In this document: in pieces, positions 1 through 7,500 of the stretch
Layout: every line of letters begins with the position of its first letter
How positions within the stretch are numbered: the stretch's first letter is position 1
Assembly (NCBI RefSeq): GCF_001718415.1
Contig: NZ_CP013377.1
Span: forward strand, 2,914,001 to 2,978,000
Direction of reading: 5' to 3'
DNA length: 64,000 nucleotides
Origin: Burkholderia pseudomultivorans
GTDB lineage: Bacteria > Pseudomonadota > Gammaproteobacteria > Burkholderiales > Burkholderiaceae
The notes under the pieces: generated by a model
The model's database searches: none
What the model saw: only the letters and a program-made list of their open reading frames with translations
What the model was told of the DNA's origin: nothing
Translations under genes and position numbers: made by a program

Positions 1-1358
1 TCCGAGCTGCGGGTCGCGGTCTCGCGCGACACCTGGCGCCAGCGCGCGGGCTGATGCATGGCCTGCCGCAGCATCGCGAGCGACATGCCTGCATGCAGCG
101 TGCGCGGGTCGATCCCGAGCAGCGTTGCGAAGGTCGGATTCCACGCGATCAGGCTGCCGTCCGTGGCGTGGACGGACACCCCGTCGTTCATCGAATTGAG
201 CACCGACTCCTGCAGACGGCGCTGCGACTCGAGGCCGTGGGTCAGTTGCTCCTTCTCGATGAGGTTGGTGCGGAACACCTCGAATGCGCGCGCCAGTTCG
301 CCGATCTCGTCCGGCCGGTGCGTCGACGGCACCCGGTCGGACGTGATCCCTTTCGCGAGTCGCGCCATCACGCGCGTCATCGCCTGCAGCTTGTGCAGGA
401 TCCGGCTCGCATACGCGACGCCGAGCAGCGCCACCGCGACGCCCGCGACGGCCAGCAGCAGCAGGCCCGACTGGCTGGAGACCGCGACCTTGCGCACCTT
501 GTCGCTGCGCTCGCTGGCAATCTGCCGCAAGCGTTCGACGTAGCGTGCCGACTTGCCGCTCAGGTGATCCGCGTGGCCGCGCAGGAGCGTGACGAGATAA
601 CCCGTCTGCGCTTCGCTCGACAGAAACTCGCGGCGCACCGCGAACACGCTGCGCGCGCCGCCGTCGAGTTGCTGCAGCGCCTCGGCAAGCGCCGGCCGGC
701 GGCGGTCTTCGGCGCGTTCGCGCACGCGCAGCCACAGCGCCTCGTTGTCGCTTTCCGCACTGCCGAGTTCCGCCGCGTTGGCTGCCTGCAGCGCACCGGC
801 CGTCCGGGCCCAGATCTCGAGCAGCGTCGGCGCCTGCTGTGCGATCACGCTCTTGTCGCGCGCGATGCCGTCGCCGATGCCGTCGTTCGCGAGGCGCAGC
901 GCGCTCAGCTCCTCTTTCAGCTGTCGCTGCCTGCCCGACACGATCAGCAGCCGGGCGAGATCCTGGTCGATCGCGTCGAGATCGTCGATCACCGCAAGCT
1001 GCTCGCCCGCCTTCGCGGCAGGGCCCGGCTGTTTGCCGGAGGCTGGCGACAGCCGCCGGATGTCGCCGAGCAGGCCGCGCATCAGCTCGGTGTCGTTGTG
1101 CAGCAAGTCCGGCGAATCGGTCAGCATCATGCTCGGCGCGACGGCGGCGAGCTGCGCGACCTTGTCCGACAACTCGAGCGCGCGGGCGATTTCCGGCACC
1201 ACGTTCGCTTCGTATTCGTCGAGCGCGTTCTGGTTCGCGCGCATGGACAACACGCCGACCACCACGACCGCGAGCGTGATGCCGAACAGCAGCAGAAACG
1301 TCGCAATCAGCTTGGCCCGGACACTCCAGGGCGGCAACAACGTCAACGTCGCGCGCAT
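1..1358 (-). CDS. Membrane-bound sensor histidine kinase with HAMP and PAS domains, C-terminal part cut off by window edge
   Basis: About 452 residues are visible, reading right to left. The start MRATLTLLPPWSVRAKLI lies 4 bases after the stop of the response-regulator gene, so the two are co-transcribed. A first membrane segment (about residues 16-38, LIATFLLLFGITLAVVVVG) and a second (about 296-316, LLLLAVAGVAVALLGVAYA) enclose a large periplasmic helical sensor region. A HAMP-like linker with the DEIGELARAF motif follows, then a PAS domain (NSMNDGVSVHATDGSLIAWN) that runs to the edge. The kinase core lies outside the window, so the histidine-kinase call is inferred from this architecture and from the neighbouring OmpR-type regulator. 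The layout resembles TorS-like sensors, but the signal is unknown. Confidence 0.85.
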   Translation of the reverse strand, partial: MRATLTLLPPWSVRAKLIATFLLLFGITLAVVVVGVLSMRANQNALDEYEANVVPEIARALELSDKVAQLAAVAPSMMLTDSPDLLHNDTELMRGLLGDIRRLSPASGKQPGPAAKAGEQLAVIDDLDAIDQDLARLLIVSGRQRQLKEELSALRLANDGIGDGIARDKSVIAQQAPTLLEIWARTAGALQAANAAELGSAESDNEALWLRVRERAEDRRRPALAEALQQLDGGARSVFAVRREFLSSEAQTGYLVTLLRGHADHLSGKSARYVERLRQIASERSDKVRKVAVSSQSGLLLLAVAGVAVALLGVAYASRILHKLQAMTRVMARLAKGITSDRVPSTHRPDEIGELARAFEVFRTNLIEKEQLTHGLESQRRLQESVLNSMNDGVSVHATDGSLIAWNPTFATLLGIDPRTLHAGMSLAMLRQAMHQPARWRQVSRETATRSS

Positions 1359-1362
1359 CGCG

Positions 1363-2085
1363 TCACACGCGCACGACGGGCACCGCGAACACATAGCCGA
1401 CGCCGCGTTGCGTGCGGATATAGGTCGGCTGCTCGGGGTTCGGCTCGATCTTGCGGCGCAGGCGCAGGATTAGCACGTCGATCGTCCGGTCGTACACGTC
1501 GATGCCGAAACCGCGCGTATGTTCGAGCAGCTGATCGCGCGACCACACGCGCGACGGCTGCTGCACCATCGCGGCGAGCAGTTCGAACTCGCCCTGGGTC
1601 AGCGCGCACGGACCGCCGCTGTGCGTCAGCGTGCGTGCGGCCAGATCCAGCGTCCAGCCGTCGAAGCAGTAGCGCGGGCCGCCGCCGTTCGATGCCGGGC
1701 GCGGCATCGACAGCTCGGTCGTACGCCGCAGCTGCGCACGCACCCGCGCGATCAGTTCGCGACCGGAGAACGGTTTCGTGACGAAGTCGTCGGCAGCGGT
1801 CTCGAGACCGAGTATGCGATCCGTCTCGTCGCCAAGGCCGCTGATCATGATGATCGACACGTCGGACCGGCGCCGCAGCTCGCGCGCGGCCGTCAGGCCG
1901 TCTTCGCCGCGCAGCTTCAGATCGAGAATCACGACCGCATGCGGCGCGGCAGCCAGCCGTTGCTGCATCTGGGCGGTGCTGTCGACCGCCGAGACCTCGA
2001 ATCCCGCTTCTTCCAGTACGCCGTTCAGCCAGGCGCGCACTTCCGGATCGTCGTCCACCACCAGGATCCGATGTTTTTCTGACAT
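1363..2085 (-). CDS. OmpR/PhoB-family response regulator
   Basis: A 240-residue DNA-binding regulator that should be phosphorylated by the adjoining sensor kinase. Receiver domain at residues 1-120: acidic pocket DDD at 11-13, phosphoacceptor Asp55 in VVILDLKLRGEDG, and the conserved Lys in DDFVTKPFSGREL. A winged-helix effector domain occupies about 145-240 (YDRTIDVLILRLRRKIEPN, RGVGYVF). The ATG at 2085 is chosen because an AGGGAGA ribosome site sits about 6 bases upstream; an in-frame extension to 2136 has no such site and would add residues before the receiver fold. The regulated genes are not evident; nothing else is on this strand nearby. The 238 bases upstream (2086-2323) hold no gene that I can support. 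Confidence 0.93.
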   Translation of the reverse strand: MSEKHRILVVDDDPEVRAWLNGVLEEAGFEVSAVDSTAQMQQRLAAAPHAVVILDLKLRGEDGLTAARELRRRSDVSIIMISGLGDETDRILGLETAADDFVTKPFSGRELIARVRAQLRRTTELSMPRPASNGGGPRYCFDGWTLDLAARTLTHSGGPCALTQGEFELLAAMVQQPSRVWSRDQLLEHTRGFGIDVYDRTIDVLILRLRRKIEPNPEQPTYIRTQRGVGYVFAVPVVRV

Positions 2086-2323
2086 GCGTGTCTCCCTCAT
2101 GCCATTCGCGGGCGCCAAGCCGGTCAGCTGCCGCATGCGAATGCACGTCGCTACTGTCGATGTATGTATGGCCGGCCGCTATCGTCATTCGCAAGCGCGC
2201 CGGAACCGCATGTTGGCGGATACCGGTCGGGTCTGGCAAGGTGAGGGTTTTCACCCAGCATGGAGAAGCCTGTTCCTGCGACATCTCGGTTGATCCCATC
2301 AGACTCGAGGGTGGCATTCGAAA

Positions 2324-2533
2324 CAGGGTTATGTCCATAACCCATCGGAATATTTCGATCCACTTGGCCTTGCTGTTTGTCCGCTCCGATACGAGCGCTA
2401 CAAAATGTATCGCGACGCGGGCTTCTCGGCCCAAGACGCCGCGAAAATGTCGAAAGGCATGCCAATGCCGGAAAGCTCGGTATTTTTTGAGATGAATCCA
2501 GATGGAAGCTGGACCCCGATCAGGAGATTTTGA
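2324..2533 (+). pseudogene. Orphan C-terminal tip of an Rhs/YD-repeat protein (variable toxin end)
   Basis: The frame opens after a stop at 2291-2293 and reads QGYVHNPSEYFDPLGL from 2324, which matches the end-of-core signature of Rhs proteins (…NP.EYxDPLGL…). A short variable tail of 53 residues follows (AVCPLRYERYKMYRDAGF…SWTPIRRF) and ends at the TGA at 2531-2533. No start codon with a ribosome site and no upstream Rhs core exist here; the sequence before it does not read as Rhs. The fragment therefore looks like a displaced tip left by recombination at an rhs locus. GC is clearly lower than in the flanking genes, which is usual for Rhs C-terminal cassettes. The identity of the tail (toxin or only its end) is unknown. 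Confidence 0.7.
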
Positions 2534-2751
2534 TGTCGTGTGAAAAGTGTCGCAGCTTTAGCGGAACGAGTTCTAACTATGAGTATCTGGGTATAAATAT
2601 TTCCAGGCATGCGGAGTTGTACCGGTGCAAGAATTGTGGCCAATTTCTAGAGATTGTTGCGGAAGCGCGAGCTCCATATTTTCGTACGCTTGAGCAGGCC
2701 AAAGAGTACTTTCCGGATGCTCGCAAAGATCTCGAAAATCTTGCACCATGA
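2533..2751 (+). CDS. Small zinc-ribbon protein, candidate immunity gene of the Rhs cassette
   Basis: A 72-residue protein starting MSCEKCRSFSG. The ATG overlaps the Rhs stop (TGATG), and AGGAG lies 6 bases before it, so translation would be coupled to the Rhs tail. It has two CxxC pairs (CEKC at residues 3-6 and CKNC in YRCKNCGQFLEIV), which suggests a small zinc-binding fold. An acidic helix-rich end follows (FRTLEQAKEYFPDARKDLENL). Position immediately after an Rhs C-terminus is where cognate immunity genes lie, so immunity is the inference. I do not recognise the family. Low GC supports joint transfer with the Rhs tip. Confidence 0.65.
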   Translation: MSCEKCRSFSGTSSNYEYLGINISRHAELYRCKNCGQFLEIVAEARAPYFRTLEQAKEYFPDARKDLENLAP

Positions 2752-2761
2752 AAGTGAACGC

Positions 2762-2914
2762 ATGAGTATGCTCGAACAGTACTACGCTGGCGACGATAGC
2801 TGGAAGAAGTTCTCCAATCTCTTCGCGAAATACAAGGATTTGCCGGAGGTCCAGGAACTCGCCAAGGTCCTTCACGGGCAAGTCGATCTTGCTTATACGA
2901 TCTACTCTCCATAA
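2762..2914 (+). CDS. Small acidic hypothetical protein
   Basis: A 50-residue frame, MSMLEQYYAGDDSWKKFSNL…, starting 10 bases after the zinc-ribbon gene. The frame is open further upstream to 2654, but that part overlaps the previous gene. No strong ribosome site is seen (AAGTGAAC before the ATG). Composition is acidic and helical (FAKYKDLPEVQELAKVLHG). It could be a second immunity-type gene or a remnant of a longer one. Function unknown. Confidence 0.45.
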   Translation: MSMLEQYYAGDDSWKKFSNLFAKYKDLPEVQELAKVLHGQVDLAYTIYSP

Positions 2915-3158
2915 GTTTTTTGCACAAGCCCCGGACCTCAAAGGGCAACTAAGCGCCTCCAGGGCGACATCCGACCTGACACCGTCGATCAAACATTGCG
3001 GGATAGGTCGCGACTGCCAAATATTCTCCGATCATTTCCTATTTGTCGATGCGGGCCACATCCTTCACATATGGAAAACAGCCAATTATTCAAAGACAAC
3101 ATATTGAGACTGCGGACATCTTTTTAGAGAAACAACAACACCCGCTTCGCGCCCCGAA
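2915..3158. other. Low-GC non-coding patch between Rhs cassette and IS
   Basis: No gene is supported. The stretch is AT-richer than the surroundings (for example around 3060-3130) and begins with TTTTTTGCACAAG, which looks like the worn end of another insertion element, although no transposase frame can be read. It is best described as foreign debris. Confidence 0.4.
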
Positions 3159-3162
3159 CGAC
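3159..3162. repeat. Left target-site duplication (CGAC)
   Basis: CGAC immediately precedes the left inverted repeat, and an identical CGAC follows the right end. Confidence 0.85.
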
Positions 3163-3223
3163 TGACCTGCTCCCCGCGTTTAGTACGGTGACGGTGTAGA
3201 GTCCGTTCCAGAGAGGAACGGCA

Positions 3224-3484
3224 ATGAAAAAGCGATTCACCGAAGAACAGATCATCGGCATCTTGAAGGAAGCCGAGGCTGGCCTGAAGCCGGCGGAGCT
3301 GTGTCGCAAGTACGGCATCTCGGAAGCGACCTACTACAACTGGAAAGCGAAGTTCGGCGGGATGACGGTCTCCGAAGCTCAGCGCCTGAAGGAACTGGAG
3401 CAGGAGAACAGCAAGCTCAAGCGACTGTTAGCCGAATCGATGCTCGACAACGCCGCGCTGAAGGACCTGCTGGCTCGAAAGTAG
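3224..3484 (+). CDS. IS3-family transposase OrfA (helix-turn-helix subunit)
   Basis: An 86-residue protein that binds the element's ends. The N-terminal helix-turn-helix is FTEEQIIGILKEAEAGL…ELCRKYGISEATYYNW. A leucine-zipper-like coiled coil follows at about residues 50-80 (LKELEQENSKLKRLLAESML) and mediates multimerisation. AGAGAGGAACGGCA upstream gives a ribosome site. The gene ends …LLARK with TAG at 3482-3484. The AAAG at 3478-3481 just before the stop is a plausible -1 slippage site (Lys AAG re-pairing on AAA) that would fuse OrfA to OrfB. Confidence 0.95.
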   Translation: MKKRFTEEQIIGILKEAEAGLKPAELCRKYGISEATYYNWKAKFGGMTVSEAQRLKELEQENSKLKRLLAESMLDNAALKDLLARK

Positions 3485-4350
3485 CAAGCCCGCAGGCCAA
3501 GCGCGAAGCGGTCCGGATATTGATGACCGAACGTGCCATGGGTGTTACCCGGGCCTGCGGGCTGGTAGGGATTTCGCGCTCGCTGTTCCACTACGAATCA
3601 CGCCGCCGAGTTGATGACGAAGCGCTGACTGGCCGGATGATGGCCATCGCCGCGCAGAAGCGCCGCTACGGCTATCGCCGGATTCACGTGCTGTTGCAGC
3701 GGGATGGCTGCTTCGCCAACCACAAGCGCATCTGGCGCCTGTACAGCAAGGCGGGGCTGAGCGTGCGCAAGCGGCGACGCAAGCGTATTGCGGCTGTCGA
3801 GCGCACGCCGCTGCCGTTAGCAACAGGCCCGAATCAGAGCTGGTCGATGGACTTCGTTTCTGACGGGCTGGCCTATGGTCGGCGGTTTCGATGCCTGAAC
3901 GTGGTCGACGACTACACGCGCGAGTGCTTGGCCATCGAGGTCGATACTTCGCTGCCGGGCCTACGAGTGCAGCAAGTGCTCGAGCGGCTCAAGGAGATGC
4001 GAGGCTTACCCGCATCCATCACGGTCGACAACGGGCCGGAGTTCGCTGGTAAGGTGCTGGATGCATGGGCCTACGAAGCCGGTGTCACGCTGTCGTTCAT
4101 TCGGCCTGGCAAGCCGGTGGAGAATGCCTATATCGAGAGCTTCAACGGGCGGTTCCGCGATGAATGCCTGAACGAGCACTGGTTCGTCTCAATGCGCCAC
4201 GCCAAGCGGCTGATTGAGGAATGGCGTATCGAGTACAACACCGAGCGGCCTCATAGTTCACTCGGCTATCTGACGCCGGTGCAGTTCGCGCGGGCGCACG
4301 ATGCAAAGCAGCAGTTTTTAACCTCGGACTCTAACTGCGGTTCGGACTAA
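3478..4350 (+). CDS. IS3-family transposase OrfB (DDE integrase domain), made by -1 frameshift from OrfA
   Basis: The catalytic part of the transposase. It begins in the -1 frame at the AAAG slip site (KVASPQAKREAVRIL) and needs no start codon of its own. HTH_21-type region: MGVTRACGLVGISRSLFHY. The rve integrase core shows the DDE triad: Asp in SWSMDFVSDG, Asp in TVDNGPEF, and Glu in NAYIESFNGRFRDECLNEHW. The C-terminal RPHSSLGYLTPVQFA block is typical of the family. The frame is uninterrupted to TAA at 4348-4350, so the element looks functional. A free-standing start at the GTG at 3301 is formally possible, but the residues before the slip site are an OrfA shadow. Confidence 0.93.
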   Translation, partial: KVASPQAKREAVRILMTERAMGVTRACGLVGISRSLFHYESRRRVDDEALTGRMMAIAAQKRRYGYRRIHVLLQRDGCFANHKRIWRLYSKAGLSVRKRRRKRIAAVERTPLPLATGPNQSWSMDFVSDGLAYGRRFRCLNVVDDYTRECLAIEVDTSLPGLRVQQVLERLKEMRGLPASITVDNGPEFAGKVLDAWAYEAGVTLSFIRPGKPVENAYIESFNGRFRDECLNEHWFVSMRHAKRLIEEWRIEYNTERPHSSLGYLTPVQFARAHDAKQQFLTSDSNCGSD

Positions 4351-4366
4351 AACCGGGGGCAGGTCA

Positions 4367-4370
4367 CGAC
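4367..4370. repeat. Right target-site duplication (CGAC)
   Basis: Direct copy of the four bases at 3159-3162, abutting the right end of the insertion sequence. Confidence 0.85.
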
Positions 4371-4383
4371 CACTCCCGCCCCC

Positions 4384-4424
4384 GTACCGGCACCCACCAG
4401 CCAAACTGTACCGGTACTGTACCG
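4384..4424. promoter_or_regulatory. Triple GTACCG repeat with palindrome upstream of the LysE-type gene
   Basis: GTACCG occurs at 4384-4389, 4408-4413 and 4419-4424. The second copy is part of the perfect palindrome GTACCGGTAC (4408-4417). This arrangement looks like an operator for the exporter at 4479. The cognate regulator is not next to it, because the insertion sequence ends at 4366. Confidence 0.45.
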
Positions 4425-4478
4425 CCAACCGTCGCTAAACTGACCTCCATCCCCCGCCCTTCCGATGGAGACCCCGCG

Positions 4479-5096
4479 ATGGAATTCCTCACCCTGAGTG
4501 CGCTGCCCGCCGGCATGCTGTTCGCGCTCGTCACGACGATCACGCCCGGCCCGAACAACACGATGCTGCTCGCGTCCGGCGTCAACTTCGGCTTTCGCCG
4601 CACGATGCCGCACCTGTTCGGCATCAGCATCGGCGTCGCGATCCTGATGCTCTGCGTCGGCTTCGGGCTCGGCGAAGTATTCAAGCGCGTGCCGCTGCTC
4701 TACACGATCCTCGAAGTCGCCAGCGTCGCGTACCTGCTGTATCTTGCGTGGCGCATCGGCACGTCGGGCGAAGTGAAGGCTCACGGCGCGAAGCCGCGAC
4801 CGATGACGTTCATCGAAGCCGCCGCGTTCCAGTGGGTCAACCCGAAGGCATGGATGATGGTGCTGACCGCCGCGACGACGATCCGCCTGTCCGCCGACTA
4901 CGGGATGAACGCCGCGTGGATGGCCGTCCTGTTCATCCTGATCGGCTTCCCCTGCATCAGCCTGTGGGCCGCGTTCGGCCTCGGCCTGCGGCGCTTCCTG
5001 TCGAACCCGCGCGCGCTGCGCATCTTCAACGTGACGATGGCCGTGCTGCTGATCCTGTCCCTGTATCCGCTCGTCGCGCACCTGCTGCAGCAGTGA
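4479..5096 (+). CDS. LysE/RhtB-family amino-acid exporter
   Basis: A 205-residue inner-membrane protein with about six hydrophobic segments. It starts MEFLTLSALPAGMLFALVTTITPGPNNTMLLASG, and the TPGPNN motif after the first helix is diagnostic of the RhtB/LysE superfamily. The central AFQWVNPKAWMMVLTA motif is also conserved. The family exports amino acids or related metabolites by proton antiport; the substrate cannot be read from sequence. The upstream region has been remodelled by the insertion sequence, which ends 112 bases before the start, so the gene may have lost a divergent regulator. Confidence 0.9.
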   Translation: MEFLTLSALPAGMLFALVTTITPGPNNTMLLASGVNFGFRRTMPHLFGISIGVAILMLCVGFGLGEVFKRVPLLYTILEVASVAYLLYLAWRIGTSGEVKAHGAKPRPMTFIEAAAFQWVNPKAWMMVLTAATTIRLSADYGMNAAWMAVLFILIGFPCISLWAAFGLGLRRFLSNPRALRIFNVTMAVLLILSLYPLVAHLLQQ

Positions 5097-5204
5097 GCGC
5101 TCACCGCGCGCCCGTTGAGCTTCGCGTGAGGCAGGCGTACCCTTTTGGTACGGGCGCGCGCCGCCGCTTCGCCGGTTGCGCCGCTGCTGCCGGGAGAAAT
5201 GCCG

Positions 5205-5453
5205 ATGAAGTCACTGCTGAGAGCCGGCGAGCACATCGAGGGCATGCACTGGGTGGCCGAGTATCACCCTGACACGCACGACATCCGTGTGCTGCGCGAA
5301 GACATCGAGGTCGGCACGTACTGCGCGCCGCCGACGCTGTTCGGCGAAGAGGAAGACATGGGCGCCGCGAACCTTGCCGATCACCGCAGCCGGGAGGCCG
5401 CGCTGCGCGCGTATCTGCGCAACTTCGTCAAGGAACACGACGCGGAGGAGTAG
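5205..5453 (+). CDS. Small conserved-looking hypothetical protein
   Basis: An 82-residue soluble acidic protein (MKSLLRAGEHIEGMHWVAEYH…, FVKEHDAEE at the end). The ATG at 5205 is preferred because GGGAGA lies 7 bases before it; an ATG two codons earlier is too close to that site. Codon use matches the resident genes, so it is probably genuine. No family is recognised. It lies 108 bases after the exporter and is convergent with pcaK. Confidence 0.6.
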   Translation: MKSLLRAGEHIEGMHWVAEYHPDTHDIRVLREDIEVGTYCAPPTLFGEEEDMGAANLADHRSREAALRAYLRNFVKEHDAEE

Positions 5454-5462
5454 CGGCGCGCA

Positions 5463-5483
5463 GGCCGGCGCATCGCACCGGCC
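5463..5483. terminator. Hairpin between convergent genes
   Basis: GGCCGG (5463-5468) pairs with CCGGCC (5478-5483) around a 9-base loop in the 39-base gap between two convergent genes. There is no T-run, so this is a terminator-like structure only. Confidence 0.4.
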
Positions 5484-5492
5484 CGCGCACGC

Positions 5493-6851
5493 TCAATGGC
5501 CGAGCGATTCGATCTTGCCCGCCGGCTGCGTCGCGCCGTGCGGCCGCGCGATCTGCTTGATCAGCAGCGCGACGCACGCGAGCCCGCCCGCCACGGCCAC
5601 CGTCGCGAACACGCCCGCGAACGAAAAGTGCCGGCGCGTCAGCTCCGCGACCAGGAACGAGCCGGCAATCCCGCCGAAACGCCCGACGCCGAGCATCCAT
5701 GCGACGCCCGTGCCGCGCCCTTCGGTCGGGTAGAACGCGGCCGCGAGCGCCGGCATCGACGATTGCGCGGTATTCATCAGCACGCCGGCGATGAACACGA
5801 CCAGCACCAGCAGCCCGACGTTGCCGGCCGCCTGCCCGATCGCGTAGACGCTGATCGCCGTCAGCGCGTAACACACGGCGATCACGCGGTTCGCGTTGAA
5901 GCGGTCCATCAGCACGCCACACAGCACGGCGCCGACGCCGCCGAGCGGGAACAGCGCGGAAATCAGCGTCGCGCTCTTCGGCGTGAGGCCCGCATCCTTC
6001 AGCAGGATCGGCATCCAGTTGATCGACGCGTAGAAGATCACGAGCCCCATGAAATACGCGACCCACAGCATCACCGAGCCGACCACGTACGAGCGCGACA
6101 GCACGACGCCGAGGCCCTTGCTGCCGGTCTGAGGCGCGGCCTCCGTCATCGCGAACGAGCCGGCGTTCAACGCATCGCGCGAGATGCGCGCCAGCGTCGC
6201 GCGGATCCGGTCGACCGACTGGCCGTTCGCGACCATGAAGCGCACCGATTCGGGCATCTTCAGCAACAGCAGCACGCCGAGCAGCAGCGGCGTCACGCCG
6301 CCGAGCATCAGCACGCTGCGCCAGCCGAAATGCGGAATCATCCACGCGGCGAGAAAACCGCCGAATGCGGCGCCGAGCGGAAAGCCGCAGAACATCAGGT
6401 TGATCACGGTCGCGCGGCGCTTGTCCGGGCAGAACTCGCCCATCATCGTGACGGCGTTCGGCATCGCCGCGCCGAGCCCGACGCCGGTCACGAAGCGCAG
6501 CACCGTCAGGTGGCCGATCGTCGTCGAGAAGGCGGACAGCAGGCACGCAACCCCGAACAGGAACACCGAGCCGAGCAGCAGTGAACGGCGGCCGAGCCGG
6601 TCGGACAACGGGCCCGACACGAGCGCGCCGCACGCGAGGCCGAACAGCGCGGCGCTCAGCACCGGCGCGAGATCGGGCTTGGTCAGGTTCCATTCGCCGA
6701 GCAGCGACGGCGCGATAAAGCCGATCGCGGCCGTATCGAAGCCGTCGAGCAGCACGATCACGAAACACATGAGGAAGACGAGCCACTGAAACCCGCCGAA
6801 CGGCTGCTCGTTGATGAAGGTCTGTACGTCGACGACCGGTGTGCGATTCAC
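5493..6851 (-). CDS. pcaK: Aromatic acid:H+ symporter (4-hydroxybenzoate/protocatechuate transporter)
   Basis: A 452-residue MFS protein of the AAHS family with 12 predicted membrane segments. The first helix carries the family motif LLDGFDTAAIGFIAPSL with the Asp needed for aromatic-acid transport. The loop 2-3 motif GPLSDRLGRRSLLL and a second copy MDRFNANRVIAV in the other half are visible. AAGGAGAC precedes the ATG. It lies downstream of the pca enzymes on the same strand, separated from pcaC by a 12-bp perfect hairpin, so it may have its own promoter or depend on read-through. The likely job is uptake of 4-hydroxybenzoate or protocatechuate for the adjacent pathway. Confidence 0.88.
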   Translation of the reverse strand: MNRTPVVDVQTFINEQPFGGFQWLVFLMCFVIVLLDGFDTAAIGFIAPSLLGEWNLTKPDLAPVLSAALFGLACGALVSGPLSDRLGRRSLLLGSVFLFGVACLLSAFSTTIGHLTVLRFVTGVGLGAAMPNAVTMMGEFCPDKRRATVINLMFCGFPLGAAFGGFLAAWMIPHFGWRSVLMLGGVTPLLLGVLLLLKMPESVRFMVANGQSVDRIRATLARISRDALNAGSFAMTEAAPQTGSKGLGVVLSRSYVVGSVMLWVAYFMGLVIFYASINWMPILLKDAGLTPKSATLISALFPLGGVGAVLCGVLMDRFNANRVIAVCYALTAISVYAIGQAAGNVGLLVLVVFIAGVLMNTAQSSMPALAAAFYPTEGRGTGVAWMLGVGRFGGIAGSFLVAELTRRHFSFAGVFATVAVAGGLACVALLIKQIARPHGATQPAGKIESLGH

Positions 6852-7059
6852 GTCTGTCTCCTTGTCGGCCGGATGTCGATCGCACGGCGCGCTTCAGCGC
6901 GTGCAGCGGTCGCATACTGTGCCGTCATATCGGCAACCCGGCATGCGGGTCGCGCCTTTCCTGGTTCACGCACCGGCCATCCGGTGCGCGTCGCGCCGAT
7001 ACACTGCCGGCACGTTCTTGCATCGTCGACGGCCCGCCGCAACGACGGGTGTCGCGATC

Positions 7060-7090
7060 GGCCGAGGCAGGCGTCAGACCTGCCTCGGCC
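7060..7090 (-). terminator. Perfect 12-bp stem-loop between pcaC and pcaK
   Basis: GGCCGAGGCAGG (7060-7071) pairs fully with CCTGCCTCGGCC (7079-7090) around a 7-base loop, 14 bases after the pcaC stop. It lacks a T-run but is strong enough to pause polymerase or protect the upstream message. Confidence 0.6.
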
Positions 7091-7103
7091 TGGAGGGCTC
7101 CGC

Positions 7104-7490
7104 CTAGGCGGCCCCGTCCTGTTCCTTGAAGATCTTGTCCGCGAGGTGAAACGCGGAATTCGCCGCCGGCACGCCGCAATAGATCGCGGTCTGCAGCAGC
7201 ACTTCCTTGATCTCGTCGCGCGTCACGCCGTTGTTGCGCGCGGCGCGCAGATGCAGCGCCAGTTCCTCGCCGCGATTGAGCGCGACCATCATCGCGATGG
7301 TCAGCAGGCTGCGCGTATGGCGCGGCAAGCCCTCCCGCGTCCAGATCTCGCCCCATGCATAGCGCGTGATCAGGTTCTGGAATTCCTCGGTCACCTCGGT
7401 GCGGTTCTCGATCGAGCGATCGACGTGCGCGTCGCCGAGCACCGCGCGGCGCACCTTCATCCCTGCTTCGTAACGTTGCTGGTCGTCCAT
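7104..7490 (-). CDS. pcaC: 4-carboxymuconolactone decarboxylase
   Basis: A 128-residue cytoplasmic enzyme that decarboxylates 4-carboxymuconolactone to beta-ketoadipate enol-lactone. The CMD fold is recognisable: an N-terminal helix MKVRRAVLGDAHVDRS, then TREGLPRHTRSLLTIAMMVAL and the active-site stretch ELALHLRAARNNGVTRDEIKEVLLQTAIYCG with the conserved His and Glu. It follows pcaD with a 10-base gap. The length is normal for stand-alone PcaC; in some bacteria it is fused to PcaD (PcaL), but here the two are separate. Confidence 0.94.
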   Translation of the reverse strand: MDDQQRYEAGMKVRRAVLGDAHVDRSIENRTEVTEEFQNLITRYAWGEIWTREGLPRHTRSLLTIAMMVALNRGEELALHLRAARNNGVTRDEIKEVLLQTAIYCGVPAANSAFHLADKIFKEQDGAA

Positions 7491-7500
7491 CGTCGGGGCC

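Larger units (their letters stand above)
3163..4366 (+). mobile_element. Complete IS3-family insertion sequence, IS407 group
   Basis: A 1204-bp element. The left end reads TGACCTGCTCCCCG and the right end, on the opposite strand, reads TGACCTGCCCCCGG; both continue through matching TTTAGT and TAGAGTCCG blocks, giving imperfect inverted repeats of roughly 45 bp. It carries overlapping orfA and orfB in the relative -1 frame, typical of IS3 elements. The 4-bp sequence CGAC lies directly outside both ends, matching the 4-bp target duplication of the IS407 group. Intact frames, ends and duplication point to a recent, probably still active, insertion. Confidence 0.93.

Noticed and set aside
54..1781. 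A 575-codon plus-strand frame at the left edge
   Set aside because: Antisense to the histidine kinase and response regulator, whose motifs are unmistakable.
2915..3000. Possible end of an IS5-like element (TTTTTTGCACAAGCCCC)
   Set aside because: No transposase frame, no partner repeat and no target duplication could be found, so it is described only as debris.
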